DNA of 64,000 nt from Thermoleophilaceae bacterium (GCA_040901445.1 JBBDYQ010000025.1:249925-313924); one strand, 5' to 3'. Positions 24,696 to 33,423 are shown, numbered from the stretch's first letter. Notes: a model not told the origin generated them from the letters alone. Numbers and translations are program-made.

Positions 24696-25174
24696 CCTCC
24701 TGCACGGGCGACCGCCGGCGGAGGCAGAGGGCTTCCGCCGGCGGCCCGCGCGCTGGTAGGCTCGCCCTGCGGCAGACGCGCTGCGGCAGGAGGGAGCTGA
24801 GAGCAGTTCATCACGCGTTCGACATTCGCGGGGAGTCGGCGGGCGACGTCCAGATCGTCTGGGTGAAGGGCGACGTCGACCTCGACACCGCTCAGCGCTT
24901 CAGCGAGGGCATCCGCCGTGCGACAACGGGCGGGGACGGCGCCGTGCTGGTGGACCTCTGCGAGGTGCCGTTCATGGACTCCACCGGGCTGCACCTGCTG
25001 CTCAACCTCCTGCGCCGTCTCACCCGCCAGCGACGGGAGATGGCGGTCGCGTGCAGCCCGTCGGGCGTCCAGCGGCTGTTCGAGCTCACACGGCTGGACG
25101 GCACCTTCCAGCTCTACGAGAGCCGCGCCGAGGCGCTCGCGGGGCTCGAGCACAGCGGCCGGCTCGGCGTCTAG
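24692..25174 (+). CDS. STAS-domain anti-sigma factor antagonist
   Basis: Anti-anti-sigma-type protein whose STAS domain (about residues 42-155) runs from FDIRGESAGDVQIVWVKGDVDLDTA to LFELTRLDGTFQLY. DLCEVPFMDSTGLHLLLNLLRR holds the Ser of the usual phosphorylation site (D-S-T-G). The frame opens at a GTG overlapping the preceding stop, but the first 38 residues are Arg-rich and not family-like. A strong AGGAGGGAG at 24788-24796 and a TAGGCT hexamer near 24758 suggest that translation really begins just after it, at CTG 24797 or GTT 24806. No partner kinase gene is nearby. Confidence 0.82.
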   Translation: MTSCTGDRRRRQRASAGGPRAGRLALRQTRCGRRELRAVHHAFDIRGESAGDVQIVWVKGDVDLDTAQRFSEGIRRATTGGDGAVLVDLCEVPFMDSTGLHLLLNLLRRLTRQRREMAVACSPSGVQRLFELTRLDGTFQLYESRAEALAGLEHSGRLGV

Positions 25175-26253
25175 ACGCCGGCGGCGGTGCGCTCGACCAA
25201 CGCGGCGAGCAGGCCGGGCATCCCCTCGCGGGCGTGGCGGTCGCGCTGCCAGGCGTCGCCGCCCTCGCGCACGATCCGCTCCACGCCGTCCAGCGCGCCG
25301 GCGTCCGCGCCGAGCTCGCCGAGGTGGGCGGCGGCCACGCCCACGGCGGTGCGGGCCACCTCGGCCAGCGGGGCGATGCGGTCGCCCGCCAGGATCTGCG
25401 CGCGCACGCCGTCGCGCGCAGCGCGGAAGCTGGACCAGGCGATCGCCTCGGTTGCCGGCGCGGGCCCGTCGCCGCCGTCGGCCTCGTGCAGGGCCAGCCC
25501 GTGCACGAGGGCCGCGAGTGCCGAAGCGTCCGCGAGCGACGCCTGGGTGTCGAGCTCGCGCACCTCGAGCGTGCCGTGGCGGGGGTGCGGGCGCACGTCC
25601 CACCACAGCAGCGTGGCGTCCTCCAGCCCGCCGGCGGCGAGCGAGGCGGCGACGGTCTCCTCGTAGTCGGCGAAGTCGTGGAAGGCGCGCGGCACGCCCC
25701 GGCCGGGATAGGCACGCACGAGCGCCGACCGCGCGCTCGCCAGCCCCGAGTCGGCGCCGAACCAGAAGGGCGAGGACGCCGCGAGCCCGGCGACCAGGGG
25801 CAGGTGCCGCCGGAGCCCGTTGTGGGCCCGGATCGCCGTGCCCGGGTCGGGCATGCCCACGTGCACGTGCAGCGCGCACTCGGGCGTGCGCCGCATGAGG
25901 CCGCGCATGTCGCGTTCACAGCGGCGGTAGCGCTCGAGGTCCACGAGCCGGGCGTCGCCGTGGGAGCCGGAGGGGTGGATGCCGCAGCCAAGCAGCGTGG
26001 CGCCCGCCGCGCGGGCCGCGCCGCGCAGCCCGGCGACCGCGCCCGCGGCCTCGGCGGCGTCGCGAGAAGGGGGTGATCGAAGCTCCACCTCCGCGGCGTA
26101 TGCCTCGTGCGCCACGAGCTCGCCGGGCGCGTCGATCGCCGGCAGCAGGCGCTCGGCGTCCGGCGCCAGCGCATGCCCCTCCGGTTCGACCAGCAGCAGC
26201 TCCTCCTCGATGCCGAGCAGGAACGACGGGCCCCGGCCGAACGCGTGCTCCAC
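25171..26253 (-). CDS. Carboxylate-amine ligase of the glutamate-cysteine ligase 2 family (YbdK-like)
   Basis: ATP-dependent ligase forming a gamma-glutamyl-type amide bond, 360 residues. Family motifs are FLLGIEEELLLVEPEGHAL (ATP/metal Glu residues, about 10-28), GIHPSG, CALHVHVGMPD (about 128-138) and LWWDVRPHPRHGTLEVRELDTQASL near residue 235. The GTG at 26253 lies 2 bases after the upstream gene's stop, so the two are co-transcribed. Its 3' end overlaps the convergent STAS gene by 4 bases. The natural substrate (glutamate plus cysteine or another amine) cannot be read from sequence. Confidence 0.87.
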   Translation of the reverse strand: MEHAFGRGPSFLLGIEEELLLVEPEGHALAPDAERLLPAIDAPGELVAHEAYAAEVELRSPPSRDAAEAAGAVAGLRGAARAAGATLLGCGIHPSGSHGDARLVDLERYRRCERDMRGLMRRTPECALHVHVGMPDPGTAIRAHNGLRRHLPLVAGLAASSPFWFGADSGLASARSALVRAYPGRGVPRAFHDFADYEETVAASLAAGGLEDATLLWWDVRPHPRHGTLEVRELDTQASLADASALAALVHGLALHEADGGDGPAPATEAIAWSSFRAARDGVRAQILAGDRIAPLAEVARTAVGVAAAHLGELGADAGALDGVERIVREGGDAWQRDRHAREGMPGLLAALVERTAAGV

Positions 26254-26255
26254 TG

Positions 26256-27323
26256 TCAGGCCGCCTCCAGCGCAGCGGTGGCGGCGATCCGCCCGAACAC
26301 CAGCGCGGCCGCCAGCCCGCTCGCGTAGCCGCCGGTTGCGATCCCTCCGGCGTCCGCGCCGCAGGCGAAGACCCCCGGCGCCACCCGCGCGCTGCCGTCG
26401 ATCGCGAGGCCCCCGAGCGTCGTGGTGATGCCGGCCACGCACTCCACGACGATGGCGCCGTTCTCGCGCCTCACGGGCGCCCCGGCCCGTTCGGCGGCGG
26501 CAATCATCTCGCCCACGCTGCGCTCGCGCACGCGCTCCTCGAGCATCTCTCTCGCAACCCGGTAGCGGGCGCGCGCGCCCGGCTGGCGCGCTGTCCACTG
26601 CACCGCGTCGATCTCGGACCACGTGCGCGTCTCGAAGTGCTCGCCGCGGGTGTTCTCCACCTCGGCATGGCGCGCGTAGAGCTGCGCGAGCTCCACGAAG
26701 CCCTCGGGCTCGACCCGCGCCGGAGGCGCCGGCATGTTGCGGCCGTAGAACTCCCCCAGCCCCGCGCTTGCTCTGCCGCCCGCCGAGAGGCCGATGCGCA
26801 GGCCGTCGCCCTCGCTCCACGGCGCTGCGCGCAGCAGCAGGGCGTCGGCCTCGGGGGTCACGTGCTCGCGGACGAGCTCGCGGTCGGCCTGGAAGCCACC
26901 CGTGGCGAGCACGACGGGCGTGCCGTCGGCGGGCGGCTCGCGCAGCGCGGCGCGCAGGTGCACTCGCCCGCCGGCGGCCTCGGTCAGACAGCGCGCCAGC
27001 GACCTCGTGTCGAAGCGGGTGCCGGTGGTCCGCGGGTTCCCCGTCTCGCGGCCGAGCACCCGCACGCCGAGCGACTCGAGCCACGAGATGTCGCCGTCCA
27101 TCCGCTCCCACACGAGCCGCTGGAGCGCGCGGTCTCCGTCCGGGCACTCCGTGTGGAAGTGCTCCAGCTCGCGATGGCGCCAGATCACCCCGCTCGACAG
27201 CAGCATCGAGCCGCCGGCGTGCTCACCCTTCTCCAGCAGGAGGACGTCCGCGCCCAGCGAGCGCGCCTGGGCCGCCGCCGCGAGCCCGGCCATCCCGGCC
27301 CCGGCCACCACCAGGTCCGGCAT
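26256..27323 (-). CDS. FAD-dependent oxidoreductase (fumarate reductase/ketosteroid dehydrogenase-like)
   Basis: Flavoprotein of the FAD_binding_2 group, 355 residues. The N-terminus PDLVVAGAGMAGLAAAAQARSLGADVLLLEKG is a Rossmann FAD motif. GGSMLLSSGVIW is the pattern of the succinate/fumarate and ketosteroid dehydrogenase branch, and the C-terminus ends in ACGADAGGIATGGYASGLAAALVFGRIAA. It is shorter than typical members (about 450-550), with a reduced substrate domain. It sits between the VOC protein (1-base gap) and the ligase (2-base gap) in one operon. Confidence 0.85.
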   Translation of the reverse strand: MPDLVVAGAGMAGLAAAAQARSLGADVLLLEKGEHAGGSMLLSSGVIWRHRELEHFHTECPDGDRALQRLVWERMDGDISWLESLGVRVLGRETGNPRTTGTRFDTRSLARCLTEAAGGRVHLRAALREPPADGTPVVLATGGFQADRELVREHVTPEADALLLRAAPWSEGDGLRIGLSAGGRASAGLGEFYGRNMPAPPARVEPEGFVELAQLYARHAEVENTRGEHFETRTWSEIDAVQWTARQPGARARYRVAREMLEERVRERSVGEMIAAAERAGAPVRRENGAIVVECVAGITTTLGGLAIDGSARVAPGVFACGADAGGIATGGYASGLAAALVFGRIAATAALEAA

Positions 27324-27324
27324 G

Positions 27325-27984
27325 TCAGACGAGGGCGAAGCCGGGCTTGTGCTCGACGTACTCGACCGTGATCGCGTCCGGACCGCGCACGAACACGGCC
27401 AGGGTGTTGTCCGCGTCCACGACCTTGTCGATCTCGAGGCCGCGCGCCTCGGCCTCTCCGCGCATCTCCTCGGCGGAGTCCACGAGCAGCGCCAGGTGGT
27501 TGAGCAGCGGCCGGACGCCGTCCGGGGCCGGCCCCGCCTCCAGGCGCACGTGCCGGTTGCCCACATGCAGGTCCTGGGCGTCGCGGGTGAAGCCGAGCTG
27601 GGCCAGGCCGGCGGCCGTGGCGTCCGGGTCGGGGACGCGCAGCACCACGTGGTCGAGGTCGTAGTCGGGGCCTTCGTCGCCCGACTCCACGAGCTCCACC
27701 TCGAGCCCTCCCGGCGCGGAGATCACGGTCTCGCCCGCGGGCAGCGAACGCCGCGAGGCCTCGAGGTCGCGCACGCGCAGCGCCACCCGGCCGAGCACGC
27801 CGGGCTCGCGCGGCCCGTCGGCGTCGAACAGCGTGAGCTTGCCCTGGCGCGCGTCCGCGCCGAGCAGCGTGAAGCCCTCGCCCCTGGTGATCTCGTGCAG
27901 GCCGAGACGCTCCAGAAGGAATCCGGCGAGGCGCTCGCGGTCCTCGACCCAGAGCGCGACGTGGTCGAAGGAGTTGGCCTCCAT
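27325..27984 (-). CDS. VOC-superfamily protein (two glyoxalase-like modules)
   Basis: Metal-dependent dioxygenase or glyoxalase-type protein, 219 residues with two vicinal-oxygen-chelate modules. The first starts FDHVALWVEDRERLAGFLLERLGL, the second DLDHVVLRVPDPDATAAGLAQLGF. LNHLALLVDSAEEM and AITVEYVEHKPGF supply the later strands, with His and Glu as candidate metal ligands. It is the first gene of the VOC, FAD oxidoreductase and ligase operon. The reaction is unknown. Confidence 0.83.
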   Translation of the reverse strand: MEANSFDHVALWVEDRERLAGFLLERLGLHEITRGEGFTLLGADARQGKLTLFDADGPREPGVLGRVALRVRDLEASRRSLPAGETVISAPGGLEVELVESGDEGPDYDLDHVVLRVPDPDATAAGLAQLGFTRDAQDLHVGNRHVRLEAGPAPDGVRPLLNHLALLVDSAEEMRGEAEARGLEIDKVVDADNTLAVFVRGPDAITVEYVEHKPGFALV

Positions 27985-28029
27985 GGCCGGCAGACGTACC
28001 CGCCTCCGGCGGGTGTCAACCGGCGGCTG

Positions 28030-28662
28030 TCAGGCCTCGCTGATCGCGTATTCGCGCGCCCGGTCCACGATCTCCTGCGGAGCCGAGGAGATGGAGCCGG
28101 CGTCGAACGGCGGCTCGGGGTCGTACTCGATGTAGAGCTGGATGAGCTGTGCCGTCTCGTCTCCGGCGATCCGCGCGGCCAGCGTGAGGGCCATGTCGAT
28201 GCCCGACGACACGCCGGCGGCGGTGATCACCTTGCCCTGCTCCACCACCCGCCGCGACACCGGCTGCGCGCCGAAGGAGGCGAGCAGGTCCAGCGCGAGC
28301 CAGTGGCTGGTGGCCTCGAGGCCGTCGAGCACGCCCGCCGCGCCCAGCACGAGCGAGCCGGTGCACACCGACGTGGTCCAGGTGGAGGTCTCGTGCGCGC
28401 CGCGGACCCAGTCGAGCCAGCGCTCGTCCTCGAGCAGCGCGCGGGTGCCGAAGCCGCCGGGGAAGACGAGCACGTCGGGGTGGGGGAGGTCCTCCAGCGA
28501 GCTGGACACGTTCAGCTCGAGCATGCGCGTCTCGGTGCGCACCGGCCCCGGCTCGGCGGCCACGAAGCGCACCTCGGCGCCCGGCAGGCGCGACAGCACC
28601 TCGTACGGCCCGACCGCGTCGAGGGCGGTGAAGCGGTCAAACAGCGGGATGGCGATCTGCAC
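28030..28662 (-). CDS. DJ-1/PfpI-family protein (isonitrile hydratase-like)
   Basis: Class I glutamine-amidotransferase-like protein, 210 residues. The nucleophile elbow is TTSVCTGSLVLGAAGVL (Cys about 103), preceded by DVLVFPGGFGTRAL and followed by TSHWLALDLL. This layout matches the branch that includes isonitrile hydratase and the N-terminal half of GlxA regulators; no HTH follows here. I set the GTG at 28662 because GGAGGAG lies 6 bases upstream, rather than the ATG 69 bases earlier. It lies 45 bases downstream of the VOC gene's start on the same strand. Confidence 0.85.
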   Translation of the reverse strand: MQIAIPLFDRFTALDAVGPYEVLSRLPGAEVRFVAAEPGPVRTETRMLELNVSSSLEDLPHPDVLVFPGGFGTRALLEDERWLDWVRGAHETSTWTTSVCTGSLVLGAAGVLDGLEATSHWLALDLLASFGAQPVSRRVVEQGKVITAAGVSSGIDMALTLAARIAGDETAQLIQLYIEYDPEPPFDAGSISSAPQEIVDRAREYAISEA

Positions 28663-28761
28663 GGGCTCTCCTCCGTCGGGGGTCCTGAAGCGGCCGATGA
28701 TCCCCTGTCGCGGGGCTGGCAGCAAGGACACCGACCGGACGGATCCTGCCAGTCCTGCGGC

Positions 28762-29877
28762 CTACGGCGGCGCGTCGGCAGGCGCGGGGGGCCCGGGTGG
28801 CCCGCCCGGCGCGGCCGGCACGGCGGGCGCCGCGCGCGCCTGGCCCTCCAGCCGGTAGTGCCACCACTCCTTGATCACGATCTGAATCGAGGCGGCCGCG
28901 GGCACGGCGAGGATCGCGCCGATCACGCCCAGCAGCGTTGCGCCGAAGAGCACCGCCACCAGCACCACGAACGGTTGCACGTCCACCGCGCGGCGCTGGA
29001 TCTGGGGCTGGATCACGTTGTTCTCGACCTGCTGGTAGACGATCGCCCAGACCGTCCACACGATCGTGGCCGTGGGGAAGTCGGTGAAGAGCGTGACGAC
29101 GCCCACCACCACCGCCGCGACCGTGGCGCCCACCAGCGGGATCAGCGAGAACAGGCCCACGAGCACCGCGAGCGGGGCACGGAACGGCACCCCGAGGATG
29201 GCCAGCACGATGTAGGCGAGCACGCCGGCGATGGTGGCCTGCAGGAGCGCGCCCGCCACGTAGTTGGCCACCGCCGCGGAGATCCGGTCGAGCACCCGGC
29301 TGAGCCGGGCGGCACGGTCGGGCGGCTGCAGCGCCAGGCCGCCCTGGACCCAGGTGCGCCCGCTGCCGAGCATGAACGCCGCCAGGATGAGGATCGTGAC
29401 CAGGGCGAACAGGGAGTCCACCAGGCCGAAGCCGATGTCTGAGAGCACGACCGCGGCGTCGTCGACCCGGCCCGGCAGCTTGCCGGCCTCCTCCTCGACC
29501 TTGTCGATGATCTGGTAGTCCTCCTCGAGACCCCTCAGCGTCTCGTTGTCGCGCACGAACTCCTGGGCGTCGGCGGCGTATTCGGGCAGGTTGTCGGCCA
29601 GCTCGTTGGCCTGGTTCACGAGCGGCGGGACGACCAGCGCGCCCAGCGCGACCGGCAGCAGGAGCAGGCCCAGGTACACGGCCGCGATGGCCAGGCCGCG
29701 CGGGACGTAGCGGTCGAGGAAGTTGACCGGGCCCGACAGCGCGACCGTGATGAAGGTGGCGAGCACGATCCAGCCGATGGGCTCGCGCAGGAGCCACAGC
29801 AGGTACAGCGAGATCGCGACGCCGACCGCGATCAGGATGATGCGCACGATCGACCGGGCGGGCGCGTCCACGCTCAT
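28762..29877 (-). CDS. AI-2E family transporter / permease
   Basis: Integral membrane protein of the AI-2 exporter-like family (TqsA/YdiK/PerM), 371 residues and about eight hydrophobic segments. An early helix pair (residues 10-50, 60-85) precedes a soluble stretch with heptad-like charge (NELADNLPEYAADAQEFVRDNETL). Later helices include the conserved FSLIPLVGATVAAVVVGVVTLF (about 240-262) and YQQVENNVIQPQIQRRAVDVQPFVVLVAVL. A Pro/Ala tail ends the protein. Substrates of this family range from signal molecules to ions; none is assigned. Confidence 0.88.
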   Translation of the reverse strand: MSVDAPARSIVRIILIAVGVAISLYLLWLLREPIGWIVLATFITVALSGPVNFLDRYVPRGLAIAAVYLGLLLLPVALGALVVPPLVNQANELADNLPEYAADAQEFVRDNETLRGLEEDYQIIDKVEEEAGKLPGRVDDAAVVLSDIGFGLVDSLFALVTILILAAFMLGSGRTWVQGGLALQPPDRAARLSRVLDRISAAVANYVAGALLQATIAGVLAYIVLAILGVPFRAPLAVLVGLFSLIPLVGATVAAVVVGVVTLFTDFPTATIVWTVWAIVYQQVENNVIQPQIQRRAVDVQPFVVLVAVLFGATLLGVIGAILAVPAAASIQIVIKEWWHYRLEGQARAAPAVPAAPGGPPGPPAPADAPP

Positions 29878-29912
29878 CGGCGCGATCGTGGCAGGCGCGC
29901 CGGTCGTGATCG

Positions 29913-30368
29913 CTACGCGCCGGCCGCGGCCCCCTCTCCGATGCGCGTGCCGTCCACGCTGATGGCCACGTCGATGTTGCCGCGCGTGGCGTGCGAGTAG
30001 GGGCAGACCCGGTGGGTCTTCTCCACCAGCTCGACCGCCTGCGCCGGGTCCACCAGCGACGGCAGCGAGACGTCCATCTCCACCGCGAGCTTGAAGCCGC
30101 GCTCGGGGGTGGGGAGGAGCTGGACCCGCACGTCGATCGAGACGTCGTCAACCTCGAGCTTGGCACGCCGTCCCACCACCTTGAGCGACGACTCGAAGCA
30201 GGAGCCGAAGCCGATCGCGAACAGCTGCTCGGGGTTGGTGCCCGTGCCGGGGCCGCCCAGCTCGGGCGGGATGCGGATGTCCACCTCGAGCGAGCCGTCG
30301 GCGGTGCGGCCGTGGCCCTCGTCGCGGCCTCCGGTCACGGTGGCCTCGGCGGTGTAGATCGGCTTCAT
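29913..30368 (-). CDS. ohr: Organic hydroperoxide resistance protein Ohr
   Basis: Thiol peroxidase of the OsmC/Ohr family that reduces organic hydroperoxides in the cytoplasm; 151 residues. The two redox cysteines are in AIGFGSCFESSL (Cys57) and HRVCPYSHATRGN (Cys122), and Arg21 and Glu47 occupy the usual active-site positions. Start KPIYTAEATVTGGRDEGHGRT is typical. GAGGAGG lies 5 bases before the ATG. A perfect palindrome 14 bases upstream of the start suggests control by a MarR-type (OhrR-like) repressor. Confidence 0.92.
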   Translation of the reverse strand: MKPIYTAEATVTGGRDEGHGRTADGSLEVDIRIPPELGGPGTGTNPEQLFAIGFGSCFESSLKVVGRRAKLEVDDVSIDVRVQLLPTPERGFKLAVEMDVSLPSLVDPAQAVELVEKTHRVCPYSHATRGNIDVAISVDGTRIGEGAAAGA

Positions 30369-30381
30369 GCGGCCTCCTCGC

Positions 30382-30395
30382 TTGTGGGCCCACAA
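30382..30395 (+). promoter_or_regulatory. Perfect 14-bp palindrome upstream of ohr
   Basis: TTGTGGGCCCACAA reads the same on both strands. It lies between ohr (leftward, start 30368) and cpaF (rightward, start 30441). Its TTG...CAA ends resemble MarR-family operators, so an OhrR-type repressor is the likely ligand (inference). Confidence 0.6.
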
Positions 30396-30440
30396 CGCTA
30401 CCGGGGGGTGAAGGACCGGCGCCGGGCTCCTTCGCTGTTC

Positions 30441-31610
30441 ATGAACCCCTTCGACGAGCTCGCCGAGGCGCTGCGGTCGCGGCTGATCGCCGGCGCGCGG
30501 GCCGGGGAGGAGGTGGACGTGCGCGCGATGGTGGAGCGCGAGGCCGCCGCGCTCTCGGAATCCGAGCGGGAGTCCCTCCACGCGCGCGTGGTCCGGCTGG
30601 CGGCCGGGCTCGGGCCGCTCGAGCCGCTGCTGGCCGACCCCGCGGTGGACGAGGTGATGGTCAACGGACCGGACCGGGTGTACGTGGAGCGCGCCGGGCG
30701 GGTGGAGCACACCGGCGTGGCGTTCGGATCGGCGGACGAGCTCCTGCACGCGATCGAGCGCATCCTCGCCCCGCTCGGGCGCCGCGTGGACGAGGCCTCC
30801 CCGCTCTGTGACGCCCGGCTGGCCGACGGCTCGCGGGTGAACGTGGTGATCCCGCCGCTGTCGCTCGACGGGCCCTGCCTCACCATCCGCCGCTTCCGCC
30901 CGCGTGGCTTCTCGCTCGACGACCTGGTGGAGAACGGCACGCTCACCGCGCCGCTGGCGGGCTTCCTGGCGGGCTGCGTGCGCTCGCGGGCGTCGATCCT
31001 CGTGAGCGGCGGCACGGGATCGGGGAAGACCACCACGCTGAACGCCCTCTCCGGGGCGATCCCGGAGGAGGAGCGCATCGTGACGATCGAGGACGCGGCG
31101 GAGCTGGCGCTGCGCCAGCGTCACGTGGTCCGCCTCGAGGCGCGGCCGCCGTCGCTGGAGGGGAGGGGGGAGGTCTCGATCCGCCAGCTCGTCCGCAACG
31201 CGCTCAGGATGCGCCCCGATCGCATCGTGGTGGGGGAGGTCAGGGGCGCCGAGACGCTGGACATGCTCACCGCGCTCAACACCGGTCACGACGGCTCCCT
31301 GACCACCGTGCACGCCAACTCCCCCGAGGACGCGCTGCGCCGGCTCGAGACGCTCGCGCTCATGGCCGGGGTGGGGCTCCCTCACGCCGCCGTGCGCGAG
31401 CAGGTGGCCGCCGCCCTCGACCTCGTGATCCACCAGGCGCGGCTGCCGGACGGCTCGCGGCGGGTTGAGGCGGTGTCGGAGGTCGTGCGCGTGGCCGGCG
31501 GCGCGGGCGCGCGGGAGCTCTACCGGCTGCGCGACGGGCGCCCCTGGTGGCGAGCCCCGCTCGGCCCCGAGCTGGCGGCGCGGCTGGAGCGCGACGGGCG
31601 CGCCGCGTGA
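30441..31610 (+). CDS. cpaF: CpaF/TadA-type secretion ATPase
   Basis: Hexameric ATPase powering Flp/Tad pilus assembly or type II-like secretion, 389 residues. The N-terminal domain ([31 protein letters not shown]) is followed by Walker [19 protein letters not shown] (about 190-207). The Asp box [10 protein letters not shown], Walker [17 protein letters not shown] (about 263) and the His box [19 protein letters not shown] follow. The ATG at 30441 has no clear ribosome site; an in-frame GTG at 30408 is an alternative. It is coupled to tadB by a GTGA overlap. Confidence 0.92.
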   Translation: MNPFDELAEALRSRLIAGARAGEEVDVRAMVEREAAALSESERESLHARVVRLAAGLGPLEPLLADPAVDEVMVNGPDRVYVERAGRVEHTGVAFGSADELLHAIERILAPLGRRVDEASPLCDARLADGSRVNVVIPPLSLDGPCLTIRRFRPRGFSLDDLVENGTLTAPLAGFLAGCVRSRASILVSGGTGSGKTTTLNALSGAIPEEERIVTIEDAAELALRQRHVVRLEARPPSLEGRGEVSIRQLVRNALRMRPDRIVVGEVRGAETLDMLTALNTGHDGSLTTVHANSPEDALRRLETLALMAGVGLPHAAVREQVAAALDLVIHQARLPDGSRRVEAVSEVVRVAGGAGARELYRLRDGRPWWRAPLGPELAARLERDGRAA

Positions 31611-32473
31611 GTGCCGCCGCCGCGCTCGCCTTCCTCGCCGGCGCACTCGCCGCCGTGGCCGCAGCCGATCTGGCGCGGGTGGGCGTGCCGGCGCTGCGGG
31701 CGCGCGCGCCGCGCCTCGCGGGCGGCGCGGCAGCTCTCGTCGAGACCGTGGCCCGCGCGGGGCGCGAGGGGCGGGATCCGGGCGCGGCCGAGCGCCGGCG
31801 GCTGCTCGCGGCGGGCGCGCTCGCGGCGCTGGGGGCCGGTGCGATGCTCGCGGGGGCGGCGGCGGGGGTGGTATTGGCCGCGGCCGGCCCGTGGCTCGTG
31901 GCGCGCCTGCTGCGCGCCCGCCGCGCCCGCTACCGGCGTGCGGTGGATGCGGGTGCCGCCGCGATGGCGCTGGCGATCGCCGACGCCCTCGGCGGCGGGC
32001 ACTCGCTGCGCGGGGCGATCGCCCAGGCCTCCGACGGGCTTCCGGGCGCGGCGGGCCATGAGCTGCGGCGCGTGGCGCGGGAGCTCGCGCTCGGCGCGCC
32101 CACCGACGAGGCGCTGGACGCCATGCGCGCCCGCTGCCGCTCGCACGCGATCGACACGATCGTGGCCGCCGCGCTGCTGCAGCGCCGCGCGGGCGGCGAT
32201 CTCGCGCGCCTGCTGCGCGAGGCCGCCAGCCAGTTCGAGGACCACGCGCGGCTGCTCGGCGAGGTGCGCGCCGCCACCGCGCAGGCTCGCTTCACCGGCC
32301 TGGTGGTGGCGGTGCTCCCGGCGGGCGCCGCCGGCCTCGCCGAGCTGGCCAGCCCCGGCTACCTGGGCGGTCTCGCCGGCTCCTTCCTCACCGCATGGCT
32401 CGCGGGCGTGGCGCTCGTGCTCCAGGCCATAGGGCTGGTGGCCATCCGCCGGCTGGGCCGGGTGGAGGCGTGA
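31607..32473 (+). CDS. tadB: TadB-like pilus/secretion inner-membrane protein
   Basis: Platform protein of the Tad machine, 288 residues. An N-terminal hydrophobic segment (1-20), two central helices (about 66-100) and two C-terminal helices (about 225-275) flank a cytoplasmic T2SSF domain. That domain contains ALAIADALGGGHSLRGAIAQAS and IDTIVAAALLQRRAGGDLARLLREAA, the usual GspF-type pattern. GTG start inside the cpaF stop, and tadC starts inside its own stop. Confidence 0.85.
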   Translation: MSAAAALAFLAGALAAVAAADLARVGVPALRARAPRLAGGAAALVETVARAGREGRDPGAAERRRLLAAGALAALGAGAMLAGAAAGVVLAAAGPWLVARLLRARRARYRRAVDAGAAAMALAIADALGGGHSLRGAIAQASDGLPGAAGHELRRVARELALGAPTDEALDAMRARCRSHAIDTIVAAALLQRRAGGDLARLLREAASQFEDHARLLGEVRAATAQARFTGLVVAVLPAGAAGLAELASPGYLGGLAGSFLTAWLAGVALVLQAIGLVAIRRLGRVEA

Positions 32474-33423
32474 CCGTGCCGGCTTCCCTCAGCGCCCCGG
32501 CGCTCGCGTTCATCGCGGCCGCGCTCGCCTGCGCGGGGCTCGCGGAGCTGGCGGCTGCGCGCAGCCATGGCCGCGCCCCCCGCGAGAGCGGAGGTCGATT
32601 GGGGGCGCATACGACCCCCGATCGACCACGGTGGCGCGGCCGGCGGCGGCCGGGCGCACTGAGCGTCGTCGGCCTGCGGCTGCTGGCCGCCGCCGGGCGG
32701 GCGCTGCGACCGCTCGCGCGAGTTGCCGCGCCCGGCGACCTGGCGGCGCGCGTCGCCGCCGCGGGCCGGCCCGGCGGGCTGGGAGCGCGCGAGCTGATGG
32801 CCGCCAAGCTCACGGCCGCGCTGGCAGGCGGGGCCTGGGGAGCGGCCATCGGCGTGGCGGCGCCCGGCCGGCTCGGCCTGGCCACCGCGCTCGCGGGCCC
32901 GGTGGCGGGCTTCCTCGCGCCCGACGTCTGGCTGGTCCGCCGCGCGGCGGAGCGCTTCCGCCGCGCGCGCCGCGAGCTGCCGGCGCTGCTCGACCTCCTG
33001 CGGGTGACGATCGAGGCCGGCGTCCCGCTCGCGGGGGCCCTCGGCTCGGTGGGGGAGCGCTCGAGCGGCACGGTGGGTAGGGAGTGGCGCGCCGCGGCGC
33101 GGGAGGTGGAGCTCGGCGTGCCGTTGCGCGAGGCGCTCGACGGCATGGCGGCGCGCCTGCCGCTGCCCGAGGTCGAGTCCCTCTGCGGCGCGCTCGCGCG
33201 CGCGGCCCGCCACGGCACCCCGCCTGCCGCCGCGCTCGCCGCGCAGGCGCGCGACGCCCGCCTGGCCGAGCGCCGTCGCGTGCAGGAGCACGCGGCGCGC
33301 GCCGGCCCGAAGATCCAGCTCGTGGTCGCGCTGCTGCTCGTGCCGTCCGTGCTGCTGCTCGTGGCCGCCGCGCTGGCCGGCGCGCTGCTGAGCGGCGACG
33401 GCTCGCTGGTCGTGGGCGGCTGA
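32470..33423 (+). CDS. tadC: TadC-like pilus/secretion inner-membrane protein
   Basis: Second platform protein of the Tad machine, 317 residues. The T2SSF domain runs from RARRELPALLDLLRVTIEAGVPLAGALGSVG to VESLCGALARAARHGTPPAAALAAQARDARLAERRRVQEHAARAGPKI, followed by a C-terminal helix (LLLVPSVLLLVAAALAGALL). Between the first helix and the next is a charged stretch (about 35-57) whose DNA carries a strong inverted repeat, suggesting an insertion. No pilin gene, TadZ or TadE/F follows, so the locus is reduced or split. Confidence 0.83.
   Translation: MTVPASLSAPALAFIAAALACAGLAELAAARSHGRAPRESGGRLGAHTTPDRPRWRGRRRPGALSVVGLRLLAAAGRALRPLARVAAPGDLAARVAAAGRPGGLGARELMAAKLTAALAGGAWGAAIGVAAPGRLGLATALAGPVAGFLAPDVWLVRRAAERFRRARRELPALLDLLRVTIEAGVPLAGALGSVGERSSGTVGREWRAAAREVELGVPLREALDGMAARLPLPEVESLCGALARAARHGTPPAAALAAQARDARLAERRRVQEHAARAGPKIQLVVALLLVPSVLLLVAAALAGALLSGDGSLVVGG
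32593..32627 (+). repeat. 13-base inverted repeat inside tadC
   Basis: GGTCGATTGGGGG (32593-32605) and CCCCCGATCGACC (32615-32627) pair at 12 of 13 positions around a 9-base loop. It lies within the variable linker of tadC rather than between genes. Such a hairpin in coding sequence looks like an inserted dispersed repeat that kept the frame open. Confidence 0.65.

Noticed and set aside
25171-27147. A 658-codon extension of the carboxylate-amine ligase
   Set aside because: The first 298 codons are an out-of-frame reading of the FAD oxidoreductase; the ligase fold starts at GTG 26253.
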